64,000 bases of DNA from Massospora cicadina (Eukaryota; Entomophthoromycota; Entomophthoromycetes; Entomophthorales; Entomophthoraceae): positions 142,503 to 206,502 of the forward strand of contig JAKSZP010002727.1 of NCBI GenBank assembly GCA_022478985.1. The letters are read 5' to 3'. Below are positions 43,466 through 54,375 of the stretch, one piece after another. Position 1 is the first letter of the stretch. Every line of letters starts with the position of its first letter. The notes under the pieces were generated by a model. That model saw only the letters and a list, made by a program, of their open reading frames with translations. It was not told the origin of the DNA and made no database searches. The position numbers were made by a program, and so were the translations under genes.

Positions 43466-44621
43466 TGTAGAAGTTTACTTAGGTGGTCATTATTGACAAA
43501 CAACCCCAGTAATCTTTTTACTGCACAGGTTCAGTTTCTTGTGCACTTTGTCTGCATTGTATAGTATATTAGATTATCAATTGATAATAGTATGACGACT
43601 ATTATCAGTAGTTGAGTGTGAATTCTTATATCTTGGCCCAACGCTCGTCCAGTATTCCTGATTAAATATTTGAGATGTCATGATCTAGGGATTCTTTCCC
43701 TTGTTCTGTCCAACCCAATCTTCTTTGAGATTCCCTGATGACAGTCTCTTCAGTCCAACACACAGTCAGCAGAAATCCCCAATTGTGCCTCCTTCTTCTC
43801 TAGATCCCCACTCAGATCTTTACTATTTTCAATAAGAGTCTCCTAATTATCGGACACAGCAATAATATCCTTGAGAAGAATAGCACAATTGGAAGTTAAT
43901 AATAGTTTACTACTTAAACTATATACTGGATGAAACACTATAGAACTTCTTTTCTAAATGCTGTTCTCATAAATATTGTTTTTTATCATAAGTGAATTCT
44001 ATTGAATTTATAGTGGGGATTCAGTCATCTAACCCTCAGTTGACACTTAACAATGAAACGGCAGCCATTGTCATTGAATCACACATCCTCATCTCAGCAG
44101 TAATATTCTTCCTCATCCTGGCTAGGATTCCGTCGTTGGAAATCCTCAAGACCTAAATGGAAAGAGTCAGAAAACGTGTCTCTAACGTTTTTCTATCAAT
44201 CCAAGTGAACAAACCATATTTGGCTAGCGACCTGCTTAGGTAATGGGACTTATTACACATTAAGGCAGGTCACGCACCAACTGATTGATTCGCTAGTTGC
44301 AGGCAGCAAAACTCGTCTCACAACTTGCTATTCATTCCCAATCAGTTGGTGATGAAGCCTGACTAATCCCAATTGGTACACCTGATAGTTAATCACTATC
44401 AGATGCCTCTATTTCGTCAGTAGCTCCGCACAACAAGATCTCAAGTATTTGTCCAGATCAATCTCCAACAGATATGACCAGGCGAATATCCCAAAATCCC
44501 CAAAATGTAGTTACTCTGAAACTCAGGTTAACCGATTTCAAATTCACTTCGCCTTAGGGAATTATCCCCTAGCTATTCCTGGTAATCTAGCAGGCTGGGA
44601 ATATGGGCAAAAATCCTAACA
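43466..44621 (-). repeat. Element C 5' LTR
   Basis: 1156 bp. A perfect 16-bp palindrome ATTATCAATTGATAAT lies at about 43573-43588, with one change in the other LTR. Confidence 0.88.
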
Positions 44622-44626
44622 CCCTA

Positions 44627-46385
44627 AGGCAGGCTTATTCCTGATGAAGAGTTTTCTGATGAGGTGTTGCATTTTAGCTTTTAAAGGTCATTCTGGATAT
44701 TTTTTGTTGACTTCTACCATTTCATCCCTTTAAGGAAAATCAGCACAACTACCTTGGTGGATACTGGAGACTCTGAGAATTTTACTACCAAGACTTAGCT
44801 GACTACATTGAGTTGAATTACTTGCCGATGGTATGGTTAGGAGAGGGGCTTCCCAAGGCATTTCTACATTTAATGTTCTGGGGTTAGTGGATTATTAAGT
44901 TGGCAAATATCATTTGGCGGACCACTTCCAAGAAATCAAAAACCTTCTGTACCCATTATTTTGGGAGTAGAGTGTTGACAAAAGTTTAACATTAAAACCG
45001 AATTCTAAGACAATAACTTGTCCCTAACTTTGGAGAATAATCATATAAGTTGTCCCTTTGTCTAAAGGAAACTATTAGGGTAATATGCCCTACAGGCCTA
45101 AGATCCACACTCTCAGTCTTGCTCCGCTGCTGAAGCCCTCTCTGGAGGTACCCTTACCTTCCTGTTTAGAGAGGCTGAAATCTTCTTTTGATGCAGCTTC
45201 AGCCAATGTACTTCCAGCTCATTCAAAGTATGAATACGAGATCAAGCTCACTGTTGATCTGGTGCATATATCTTCCCTAATTTGCTATTTAACTTTATGT
45301 GAGGAAGCGGCATTAGATGTGTGGGTTAAGGAGCAGTTAGCCCAAGGTCCAATATTCAGCCTATCTCCAGTATACTCCTCACTTCTAACCATCTAGTACT
45401 AAAAAAATACTCCTCACTTCTCTTTGTGGAGAAGGCTGATGGTACCTTACGCCCATTCATAGATTATGGAATTCTCAATAATGTCACAGTACCAGACTTG
45501 TATCCCATTATGTGGGCCCACAGATTTCATGCTATGTGGAGAAGGCGAAGGTCTTCTCCAAACTGGAATGTTTAAACGCGTTGAATCAGATCTGGATTAA
45601 AAAGGGCCATGAGTGGCTAACCGCATTACATACCAGAAAAGGAATTATCCAGTTTTGGGTTATGCCCTTTGGGCTTAAAAACGCCCCTGCTATCTTTCAA
45701 CGCCATATTGATGCAGCTTTGGGGACCTGCTGGGGGTATGCGGTAGCCTACATGGATGATACCCTGGTGTTTTCATCTGATCATGAGTTCATGCAGTAAA
45801 CCTTTGGCAAGTGGTGAAGAGGTTAAGGGCAGTCAACCTTGTGCTGAAAAAAGTATGTGTGAGTTATTTAAGTCCCAGGTCACCTTCTTGGGCAACGTCA
45901 TGTTTGACCAAAGCTATATAAAAACTCCAGACAAGGATAGGCAATTTGTGAGTGGCTGACCCCAACTTTGGTCAAGGAATTGAGAGTTTTTGGGACATGT
46001 AAGTTCATTAATAAATTAACGCCCAACCTTTCTGAGGTGGCAGCGCCCTTATATAAGGTGAGTGGGGAAAAATGCCCAGTGGTCCCCCATTTTTCAGGAT
46101 GCCTTCAAAGAGGTAAAGTGCACACAGTCGTCCAAGTCCATCCTTCACTAAGTAAATCCAATAAAGGAGTTCATTGTGGCTACTGATGCCTCTAACTTTT
46201 CCATAGCGGAAGCCTTATTACAATTAGAAAAAGATAGAATAGAGAATCCGGTAGGGTGTTTTTCCTGAGAGGTGTTTCTTTATGAGTTAAACTACGCCGT
46301 TTATGACAAAGAGTTATTGTCAGTGGTTGAGGTGCTTACCTATTGGCGTCATCACTTGCATGGCTCATCCCAACCATTCCATGTT
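44627..46385 (+). pseudogene. B-old protease, RT and start of RNase H
   Basis: It resumes after element C with EEFSDE and STTTLVDTGDSENF (protease DTG kept), then RT motifs: LTVDLVHISSLI (45250), CYVEKAKVFSKLECLNALNQIWI, VMPFGLKNAPAIFQRHIDAAL and AYMDDTLVF near 45748-45774 (catalytic YMDD intact), then VTFLGNVMF, and RNase H up to HHLHGSSQPFHV at 46385, where element D is inserted. Broken by many frameshifts and by micro-insertion 4. Confidence 0.85.
45372..45421 (+). mobile_element. Micro-insertion 4: 20-nt LINE tail with 15-bp target duplication
   Basis: ATACTCCTCACTTCT (45372-45386 and 45407-45421) flanks AACCATCTAGTACTAAAAAA (45387-45406). It lies in the N-terminal RT coding of B-old; the B-young counterpart (VCSPLLFVGK) is uninterrupted, which gives the empty site. 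The 35 added bases shift the frame. Confidence 0.9.
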
Positions 46386-46948
46386 TGTTATAAAATTGGA
46401 TGGTATTGTTAGGATCTGTCATATTTTTTGTACAGGTTGAACCCACTGAACAACAGACAGACAATGTGGGGATCGTCGGTCCTTCAGACACACTTGAAAA
46501 TATACTAAAAATTAGGAGCAATCGCCCCAATCGACTTTTTTATATATCTTAATAATTACAGCGATCTTCCGCTGTTCTGCTCTCTCTATTATTAACAACC
46601 TTCTTTATATCAATCACCCATCTTGCTTATATACAGCGGCTTCAGACAATGCCACTCTAATAGCTTGGGATATTCTATTCTGCCAATTTTCCTCAAATTT
46701 GGCTTATTATTCTCTAGCTATCTATCGCCCTAATTTTAGGCGATTTGATTCATATTTGTCAATTGTTGACATCGCCTTATTGCCTAATCGCCTTATTTAG
46801 AGGTGATCCAATAACAAACCATTATATCCAAATATTGCCTCGTCTCAAAGCACTCAAATAATCATAACTGATATCATGTTTGGTGGATTCTTCCCAATCC
46901 ACCCTAACTGTCCCAAGATTATTGTCCAGTCATATCGGAATTGTGACA
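46386..46948 (-). repeat. Element D 3' LTR
   Basis: It contains short inverted ATCGCC/GGCGAT motifs around 46720-46800, present in both LTRs, of unknown role. Confidence 0.88.
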
Positions 46949-46964
46949 TTACCCCCTCCCTGAC

Positions 46965-48123
46965 TGGACAATAAGGCTCCTATTGATTGTATGGTCAGAG
47001 GAACTTCGTGTGCGCTCAGTTAATGATCTAACCACTTGCGGGGTCCTTGATAGTATACACATCAGCCCATGTTTTTCTATAGCTTCGAAAGGACCAATCC
47101 AAATACTGGCTAGCTTATGTTTCCGCCCAATCCCATGTTGGTCTTGGAAGAGAACCATATCTTTTTTTTAGTACTAGATGGTTGGAAGAGAACCATATCA
47201 TCTCCTTTGAACTGTGCCAAACCGCTATGATGTACTTGATTGGCAACCTGATTCCTGATCTTCTTGGCTAAGCTGAAGCTATATGATTCAGTTTGTAATT
47301 TGATCAGAGTGTTCACCAGGTTAGTCAAGTAGCAATGGGGTTCTATTCCGCTGGTGTCTTCTACACACAAATAAAGTAACGCTGGAAGAGCCAGGTGTAG
47401 GCCATATAGTAGTTGAAAGGGGCTCTTTTTTATGGCGGAATGGTTACTAATGTTATAGATGAACACAGCAGTGGAAAGGAGGGAGCTCCAATCGGAAGGG
47501 TAATCCATTACTAATTTTTGTAGTATGTTCACCAGAGTCCCGTTCAACCATTCAACCATTCCATTGGATTTGGGGTGGTATGGGGTCATCAGAACCCTAC
47601 GGATTCCCATAAGCTCATTCAGTTTGGGGAGGATGTGCGAGGTGAAGTTGGTTCTATTATCAGTGAGAATAAACTGAGGGCAGCTGTGTCACTGAAAAGT
47701 TTATTCCATCACAAAATTAACCACTGTAACTGCCCCCAAATCTCGTATTGCCAATACTTCAACCCATTGGGTCAAGTGGTCAATAACCACAAGCATGTAT
47801 TTACACCAGTTGGCTACTGTTGACAAGGGACCAATGATGTCAAGGGAAGCCATGTGCCAAGCAAAATGTGGTTTCACTACCCGGTATGAAGTCTTATGGT
47901 GGAATGGCTTCTCCACTTGGCACTGATGGCAACAGGAAATAGTTTTGAGCACATTGAAGCTCATGCTTTCCCAATAATACTGAGGGCGCAACAACTCCAT
48001 TGTCTTATGCACCCCACCATGTCCGACTGCCTTGTGGGCACTCATAATAATTCCTGGCCATGTTGAGGGTCGCGGAAAATTCACCATAGAATTAATAATC
48101 TGCTTGTACAGTTCCCCATCCAT
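46965..48123 (-). pseudogene. Element D integrase
   Basis: Zinc region AHKAVGHGGVHKT and CCHQCQVEK, core SLDIIGPLS (first Asp) in frame 48123-47701, then RVLMTPYHPKSNGMVEWLNG with the catalytic Glu in frame 47610-47110. The segment with the second Asp falls in a frameshift near 47650-47700. The C-terminal GDDMVLFQ motif is interrupted by micro-insertion 5 and resumes as MVLFQDQHGIGRKHKLASIWIGPF (frame 47158-46949; the parts read MVLFQDQHG and LASIWIGPF). No chromodomain is seen. Confidence 0.82.
47144..47199 (-). mobile_element. Micro-insertion 5: 20-nt LINE tail (minus) with 18-bp target duplication
   Basis: Perfect copies of TTGGAAGAGAACCATATC (47144-47161 and 47182-47199) flank 20 nt (47162-47181) whose minus strand is CCATCTAGTACTAAAAAAAA. 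It interrupts the integrase C-terminus of element D, so it is younger than D. Confidence 0.92.
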
Positions 48124-48482
48124 TGGAAGTTATTTGTTCGCATCTCATTTAATGCTTTGATCACTTGGGGCAGTTTGTCATCATATTTTCCGCAGAGCAC
48201 CTTATTGTACATTACGTCACTGAGGTCCACCATCACAGCAACTGTCAGAAAATGAGATAAATAGTCAGCGTTCTGATGCTTTACTCCTGGGCAATGAAGG
48301 ATCTCGAAGTTATAAGCCTGCAGCTTAAGAGCCCATTGGTACAACCAGCCTTCAGGTTCTTTGAGGTTCTGCAACCAGCGTAATGACGCTTGATCTGTTA
48401 CGACTTTGAACTTTACCTCATGTAAGTAGACTCTAAATTGCTTATATGCATAAATCACTGCTAAGCACTCCTGCTTGGTCAC
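48081..48482 (-). pseudogene. Element D RNase H
   Basis: Frame of 133 aa with MTKQECLAVIYAYKQF (catalytic Glu), VVTDQASLRW (TDH changed to TDQ), LKLQAYNFEILH and HQNADYLSHF. The N-terminal part up to about 48640 is frameshifted. Confidence 0.82.
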
Positions 48483-48639
48483 AGTATAATTACGCTCATG
48501 GCATTTCAGACTTTGACTACAGTATGCTACAGGATGCTCCTCTCCCTCATCATCTTTCTAAGAAAGTACTGCCCCAACGGTGGAAAGGGACACATCCATC
48601 TGAACAATAAACTCTTTGTCAAAGTTCAGATAGAATAGC

Positions 48640-49463
48640 ACCGGTGCACTGGTTAGTGCCATATGAAGTGTATTAAAAGCGTATTGATGACGTTCATTCA
48701 ATTGAACACAGCATCCTTTTTTAACAACTCAAATAGTGTCCCACCAATACAGCTAAAGTTAGGGATGAAGCACTGGTAGTAACCAACCATTCTCAAAAAT
48801 ACCTGTATGTTGCATTTACTATTAGGTGTAGTCATTTTTATTGATGGCCTCCACCTTAGCCAGCTGTGGTTTCAGCCCCTTAGAGTCTATCACAAACCCC
48901 AGGTATTCCAACTGATCTTTGAAGAAGCTGCATTTTTGAGGACTTAATTTCAATGTTCGCCTCAGCAAGCCAGCGGAATACTGCTTCTAAATGATTGAGG
49001 TGCTCCAAAAAGGTTTGAGAGAAAACGTTAAAATCATTGAGGAATTCAAGGATGCATGACAGCTTCAAGTCACCAAGAATAGTGTACATGGCTCGCTGAA
49101 ACATAGCCGGGGCGTTGCACAGCCCTTGAGGTATCTGCGTTGTTTGAAAAAGGCCTTTGGAGGTGATTACAGCTCATTTTTCCTGTTCTGCCACAGGTAA
49201 CTCGATTTGCCAGTAACCATATATCAATTCCATCGTTGAAAAATAAAGGGCTCCCCTAACCAATCCAAAGCATCATCAATCCTTAATAAGGGGTATGAGT
49301 CCTTTTTTGTAATACTGTTGAGCTTCTGGTAGTCTATTACTATGTGGTTGGTGCTGTCCTTCTTTTTTACAATCAGAACGGGCGAAGCCCATGGACTCTT
49401 GGATGGTTCAAGCATCCCTTGCTCCAGCAACTTGTCAATTTTGTTAGTGACAACATCTTTCAC
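48640..49463 (-). pseudogene. Element D reverse transcriptase, active site mutated
   Basis: Motifs SPWASPVLIVKKKDS, VIDYQKLNSITKKDSYPL and RIDDALDWL are in frame 49463-49224. After a frameshift comes MFQRAMYTILGDLKLSCILEFLNDFNVFSQ (49104-48880; key part EFLNDFNVFS): YLDD has become FLND, with the first catalytic Asp now Asn. Later FLRMVGYYQCFI is the connection region. Confidence 0.82.
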
Positions 49464-49514
49464 TGCCTTGATCAGCAGATCAGCTGAGACCTTATAGGGG
49501 ATGATCTCCTGTGG

Positions 49515-50687
49515 CTACTCGATGGACCACCCCCAAGAACACCCTAAGTCATGATTGTTGACAGCGAAAATCCCCTTGTACCTCTGAAATAAAGCTATTT
49601 CTTGGTCTTTTTGCTCTTCTAATAGTCCTATTAGATTACCCCACGGTACTACCATCAGTATGCCAGCTGGTGCCTCGACTGGTAGACCAAATTTTTCCAA
49701 CAACCCAAAGTCATAAACCTAAAGGATCTCTTCTATTGGAATCAAATGTAAATATGCTACTATTTGGTGTTGGAAGATTTGCAGTGGTTCGCTCTAGAGG
49801 TTTGCTAACAAAACTAAATCTCTCCATGGCCTGGAAGTATAATCCCTGGAGCCACATGCGGCTCAAACCACGTTTGATGATAGAGCCCAATGACTTCCCC
49901 ATATAGCCCAATAGGCACTTCCACCTCTAACTCAGTGTTCACTAAGACTTGATGTCCAGAAGGAATATATATGGGCCCTGCATCTCAAAGAAATATCCCT
50001 TGATATTCATATATCTTCTGGAAGGGGCTGAGTCTTGCGCTTTAGTTGGTGATAACAAACTATCATCAGCCCATCACTATATGCAAGGTTGATATGGCTC
50101 ATGTGCACTGGATCCTTTGGTACTCTGCTAGAGGTGAAGTAAATTGGGATCCGCTGTCCCAGAATGGTGAGGGTCTCCTCTGTCATATTAACAACAGCCT
50201 TAAAATGGCGCAGGAAAGCAGTTTAAATTAACAAGTTATAGTTTTTGTTTGGTAGCACAATTGCTAGAGCTATGGTGACAATGGACCCAAAGTGCAGAGG
50301 TAGCGCACTGTAAGCCCCCTCAGAGATGGTGCTTTCTGCTCTAGCAGTTTCATACACCATTTGATGGTCCACATCAGGTTTTAATGTCAACTTCGCCATC
50401 AACTTAGTGGAAACTATGTTGACTGGAGCACCAGTATCTATTATAGCGCGAACTCTATTTCTTGCTACAAAAATATCACAGTATGTACACTCAGAATAAG
50501 AAGAATATTGACTGTTTAATATGTGGACATTTATGGGATCTCTTTTTTCAAGAAAACTCATTATCCTCTCACCAACTTGGGGATATTCTTTGACAATGGC
50601 ATCTACCGGAAGGGCGACATTTACTCCTTTCAGAGTTGGTGCATCCGTGGCAGAATCCAGTTTGTCCAAGGAAGATTGATCAAGCAT
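49515..50687 (-). pseudogene. Element D protease and linker
   Basis: Frame 50687-50223 (154 aa): YSECTYCDIFVARNRVRAIIDTGAPVN (in pieces YSECTYCDIF and AIIDTGAPVN) keeps the DTG triad, then ISEGAYSALPLHFG and NYNLLI. The linker follows in two frames (49911-49515) with PAGILMVVPWGNLIGLLEEQ and QRYKGIFAVNNHDLG. Confidence 0.83.
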
Positions 50688-50939
50688 TTGACAGGCATAT
50701 GGCTTCAGTTGTTCTGGGGATTCTTCATCTGCCGCAGCCTTGGCTTGAGCTCATGTTACTACGTTTACTCCTCCAACTGGCTTCTGGTATAAAATTCCAT
50801 CATTGTACTGAGGGACTTCCACAGGATATACTACTATTGATTCAGGGACGTTTTGGGTTGGAATCGCGGAGGTAGAGGGTCCCATCTCTACTCCGCTCCA
50901 TCTTTTCCCTGATAGTATTGATCTTGGTGTACGTAGTTC

Positions 50940-52320
50940 ACACGGCGGTTATGGCAGAAATTTTTGCCAAGTGACCAGGGCGGCTGCATTCATAGCAGTT
51001 AACCCCATAAGAGCCACATCCTTGATTGTCATAAGAGGGTCCAGATTGGAAAGTTTGGGGTCATTTGGCGTAACCAGGCCCAGGTCAGTAAGATGATTGT
51101 TGATGTTTGAAGTAGCTAGGTCCTGGTCAGTAGCTAGGTTACTGACAGTTTTTGTGACCAGCCCATTGACGCTGATCAAACTGTTGAGTATAATTCAGCT
51201 GAGGACGAGGCACAGAGTTATAGTAAGGCCATGGATTGCTAAATGGAACCGTAGTTGGACAAGAGTATTCTCCTGAATAAGAGGGTACAGTAGAGGCGAT
51301 AGTCTTCCGTTCCATATTCAGTGGCAGAAAGTTAGGGGATATGTGACGCAAAAACTGTACAATCTTGAGCAGAGGTACGTCGTCATCCAGAAGCGGCGAA
51401 AACATTGTGAAGCTCTTGGTATAGCTTCACTGTGGAGGTCATGGCAATGCACACGTTGGCTTCCTCTAAGTATCCTGCCCCAATTAACACGTGGGCTTCT
51501 ATTGTGAATTGATCAGCAAACTCCAGGAGAGTCTCGTTTTGGTGGAATTTAATATTAATAATTCTGATTTCTGCTGTGACATCTTTGAGGTACCCCCAAA
51601 CAGGTGAAGCACAGTATATTTTACATCCCTATAGGTGACAGAGCTACTTGGGAGGTAACAGGTGACTTGATTAGCACTTCCAACATTCAAGGCGGATATC
51701 AAAAGCTTAGCCTTCCATCTATTGGAGTCACCTTCTGCTGCAAATTCAAACCATCTGAAGAACCATGGATATTCCCATTTCAATCAAATGGAGGTAGTTT
51801 CTTGATGTTAACCTCCTCATCCCAATCACAGTTTTTTGGCCCATACTGAGGAATGGGTCAAGATCCAAAAGCAGTTTCCCAATGAGAAGCTGGACCAGTA
51901 GAAGTTGTTATGTACGCTGCTTCAGGGGTAGCGTGGATCTTCTGCCATGGGTGGCACAACCATTACTTGAGGGAATTGGTGCTCTGAATCATATTCATAT
52001 CCAGTACTACCATCCTGGGTGTAGTAGCTCCGACCAGCGTCATATTCTTCCTCATATGATGCCCCCTCTTGATGGTCATCCTCATCCCAGTGAGAAGACT
52101 GAGAGGCACTGGTCAATTTTTGCTCTGCGCACTGCAGCCAATTGGTAGTATCATCCAACCAGTTGGCAAGTTCCTTATTTTTGTTGTCCCAAAATTTGCA
52201 TTTGGCTAAACGTGCTATCAAGCTGGTGTATGACAGCATTTCGTACTTGAAGGAGTTCATCCTTATTTTTGAGCACCACATCTAAGGTAAGTTTGAGTTC
52301 CTCATACCCAGCTGGTGCAG
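50940..52320 (-). pseudogene. Element D Gag with damaged zinc knuckle
   Basis: The N-terminal part is frame 52281-51922, acidic and rich in Asp/Glu/Tyr. Capsid frame 51783-51499 has WFFRWFEFAAEGDSNRWK and a conserved LLISALNVGSANQVTCYLP region. The knuckle at about 51005-50965 is CYECSRPGHLAKIS: the fourth ligand Cys reads Ser. The rest is a Pro/Asn-rich linker. Confidence 0.75.
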
Positions 52321-52410
52321 TGTTTCATGAAGATTCCCCAGCAACACAGGATGTGTAAGACATGGCTGGCGACTGGAGTTTCTTAATACTTGGTGGTTGA
52401 TCAATGGGCC

Positions 52411-52427
52411 CCCTGTAGTGAGCACCA
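52411..52427 (-). promoter_or_regulatory. tRNA-type primer-binding site, element D
   Basis: TGGTGCTCACTACAGGG, 1 nt from the LTR, complementary to a tRNA ending CCCTGTAGTGAGCACCA. It is shared with element C, so both probably use the same host tRNA, which I cannot name without the genome's tRNA set. Confidence 0.75.
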
Positions 52428-52428
52428 C

Positions 52429-52989
52429 TGTTATAAAATTGGATGGTATTGTTAGGATCTGTCGTATTTTTTGTACAGGTTGAACCCACTGAACAACAGA
52501 CAGACAATGTGGGGATCGTCGGTCCTTCAGACACACTTGAAAATATACTAAAAATTAGGAGCAATCACCCCAATCGACTTTTTTATTTATTTTAATAAAT
52601 ACAGCGATCTTCCGCTGTTCTGCTCTCTCTACTATTAACAACCTTCTCTCTCTCAATCGCCCATCTCGCTTAAATATAGCGGCTTCAGACAATACCACTC
52701 TCATAGCTTGGGCTATTCTATTCTGCATTTTTCTCAAATTTGACTTGTTATTCTCTAGCTCTCTATCGCCCTAATTGTAGGCGATTTGATTCATATTTGT
52801 CAATTGTTGACATCGCTTTATTGCCTTATCGCCTTATTTAGAGGTGATCCAATAACAAACCATTATATCCAAATATTGCCTCGTCTCAAAGCACTCAAAT
52901 AATCATAACTGATATCATGTTCAGCTGATTCTTCCCAATCTTCCCTAGCTATCCCAAGATTATCGTCTACTCATATCAGAATAGTGACA
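52429..52989 (-). repeat. Element D 5' LTR
   Basis: 561 bp, very similar to the 3' LTR with scattered mostly C/T and A/G differences. Confidence 0.88.
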
Positions 52990-52994
52990 GTGTT

Positions 52995-53426
52995 TGTACA
53001 GATCACCGTGCCTTGTTGTACTACTACACAATTCATGTCTTGACTCCACGGTAAACCCACTGGCATGAGACCCTTGTCCAATTTGTGTTTTATTATGAAT
53101 CTACAAAGGACAAGGAAAATGGTTTGACAGATGCTTTGAGCCAAAACCCTACACTAGCTCCCAATCCTAAGGAAGTAGAGGTACAAAACACTCACTTGGT
53201 GATTTCACCAGGTAAGATTGTGTCTCAAATTCCTTCTCCATTGGCACACAGCCAGCGCTTGCTCCTCTGGAAAATGGGGTGGAATATAGTATGTTCTGAA
53301 AGGTAGTCCTTTCACAGCCTTTGGTGGCCAAGTATACTATGGTCCTTGCCAAGAGTGACTTAAATCAGGAGGACATTACTAGATGTTATTACTTGAAGGA
53401 TGAGATAATGTTGTTTCAGAGGCGCC
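52995..53426 (+). pseudogene. B-old RNase H end and integrase start
   Basis: After element D the frame resumes with CTDHRALLYY, then DKENGLTDALSQNP (ADALSR motif) and PNPKEVEVQNTHLVI, matching B-young (PNPKEVEIHNTQLMI). The last part, AKSDLNQEDITR..DEIMLFQRRLW, matches its NQEDLSRGYHVEDEMVWFQG. Cut at 53431 by the solo LTR. Confidence 0.82.
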
Positions 53427-53798
53427 TATGGTGTAAGGAGAGCGTTTATAACTCTCTTGTTCCTAGCGTGGTAGTGAAGGGTGCACAGAGCTAACGCCAT
53501 GGAACTAGTCATTAATAATAAAGTTACTAGAGCCCCACAGAAGGTGCTTGAGTTGTAATAACTTAGGTAAGGGTGGTTGGCAGTAGAGGGAAGAACTAAA
53601 ATTGAACTAACAACAAGGTGGGAGTGAACCCCAAAAGTGGGTCTCATACACAAGCGGTGCTCTGAATGGGAGTGTATAGGAGGCACAGGTTGGAGGGAAC
53701 CTGGGCAGCCCAACAGTGCATGAGCGGAGAGATTTACAGTTGTTAAAATAAATAGCTAACATTGTGTAAGACCTCCTCAAAGAGGTCCACGCACAGGT

Positions 53799-54375
53799 TG
53801 TAACAATCAAGTACGTTTTTGATTATTGCATTTTGACTCAGATTCAGATTTTCCAAATCTGATCTGATTCGCTTTAAAATATTTTTGGTTTGGTCAATTT
53901 TTGGGTGCTGGGTCATGCCTCACTTGAGCTGTAGATTAGGCTTGTGTGTGCCTAATTAATGACTTGGGTGAGGCCCCCAAAGGGCGGCCTTTATAAGGTG
54001 CGCCTGCCAATTCTGAAGTTCACTTTGGAATTCTTACCCTAGCATTCCCTTCCTGGAGAGCATTGTCAGTTGGTCCCTCAGATAAGCTATTGTCAGCAGG
54101 GCCTTCTTATGTCCAAAATAAAATAAAGGTTTTTCAGGGTTAACATACCTCACTTACCTGTTGGTCTTTTACCCAGTTGAGGAGCTTTTTGAGTGGGTTG
54201 GGTTGGACCAACCCTCCAGAGGACTTTTCATAACCAACCAGTAGTAGCAATGTTTGGTGCTGTTGGTGCCACAAACCTCTCCCTACTCAGTTAGGATGCT
54301 TTAGTTGCTTGTCAGTGCACCAAAGAATTATTTTAATATATGGCGGTTGGAACTGGGGTTTTTCTGCCTGTTACA
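53799..54375 (+). repeat. TRIM-like 5' LTR
   Basis: Perfect 6-bp terminal inverted TGTAAC/GTTACA. CpG-poor compared with the solo copy at 11512. Confidence 0.85.

Larger units (their letters stand above)
35036..44621 (-). mobile_element. Element C: Ty3/gypsy, complete structure, TSD CCCT[G/A]
   Basis: LTRs at 35036-36191 and 43466-44621 are both 1156 bp (TGTA...AACA on the plus strand). Flanks are CCCTG (35031-35035) and CCCTA (44622-44626). A tRNA-type primer site on the minus strand, TTTGTGCTCACTACAGGG (43463-43446), is shared with element D. Polypurine tract AAGAGGGGGATG is next to the 3' LTR. Gag, PR, RT, RNase H and IN are recognisable but broken. An extra 2 kb lies between integrase and 3' LTR. 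Confidence 0.92.
46386..52989 (-). mobile_element. Element D: Ty3/gypsy, complete structure, TSD [A/G]TGTT
   Basis: LTRs at 46386-46948 (563 bp) and 52429-52989 (561 bp), TGTTATAA...GTGACA on the plus strand. Flanks ATGTT (46381-46385) and GTGTT (52990-52994). Taking the element and one flank out restores the RNase H frame of B-old exactly (PFHV then CTDHRALLYY). Primer site TGGTGCTCACTACAGGG (52427-52411, minus) and polypurine tract AGGGAGGGGGTAA next to the 3' LTR are both clear. Coding regions are broken. Confidence 0.93.

Noticed and set aside
11769..47199. Micro-insertions as introner elements or CRISPR-like repeats
   Set aside because: They have no GT-AG borders or spacers. Site-specific direct duplications with an internal poly(A) fit target-primed reverse transcription much better.
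11769..47199. Micro-insertions as sequencing adapters or assembly artefacts
   Set aside because: Each is flanked by a duplication of its own local target and one is in reverse orientation inside a coding region. An artefact would not create different 15-18-bp duplications.
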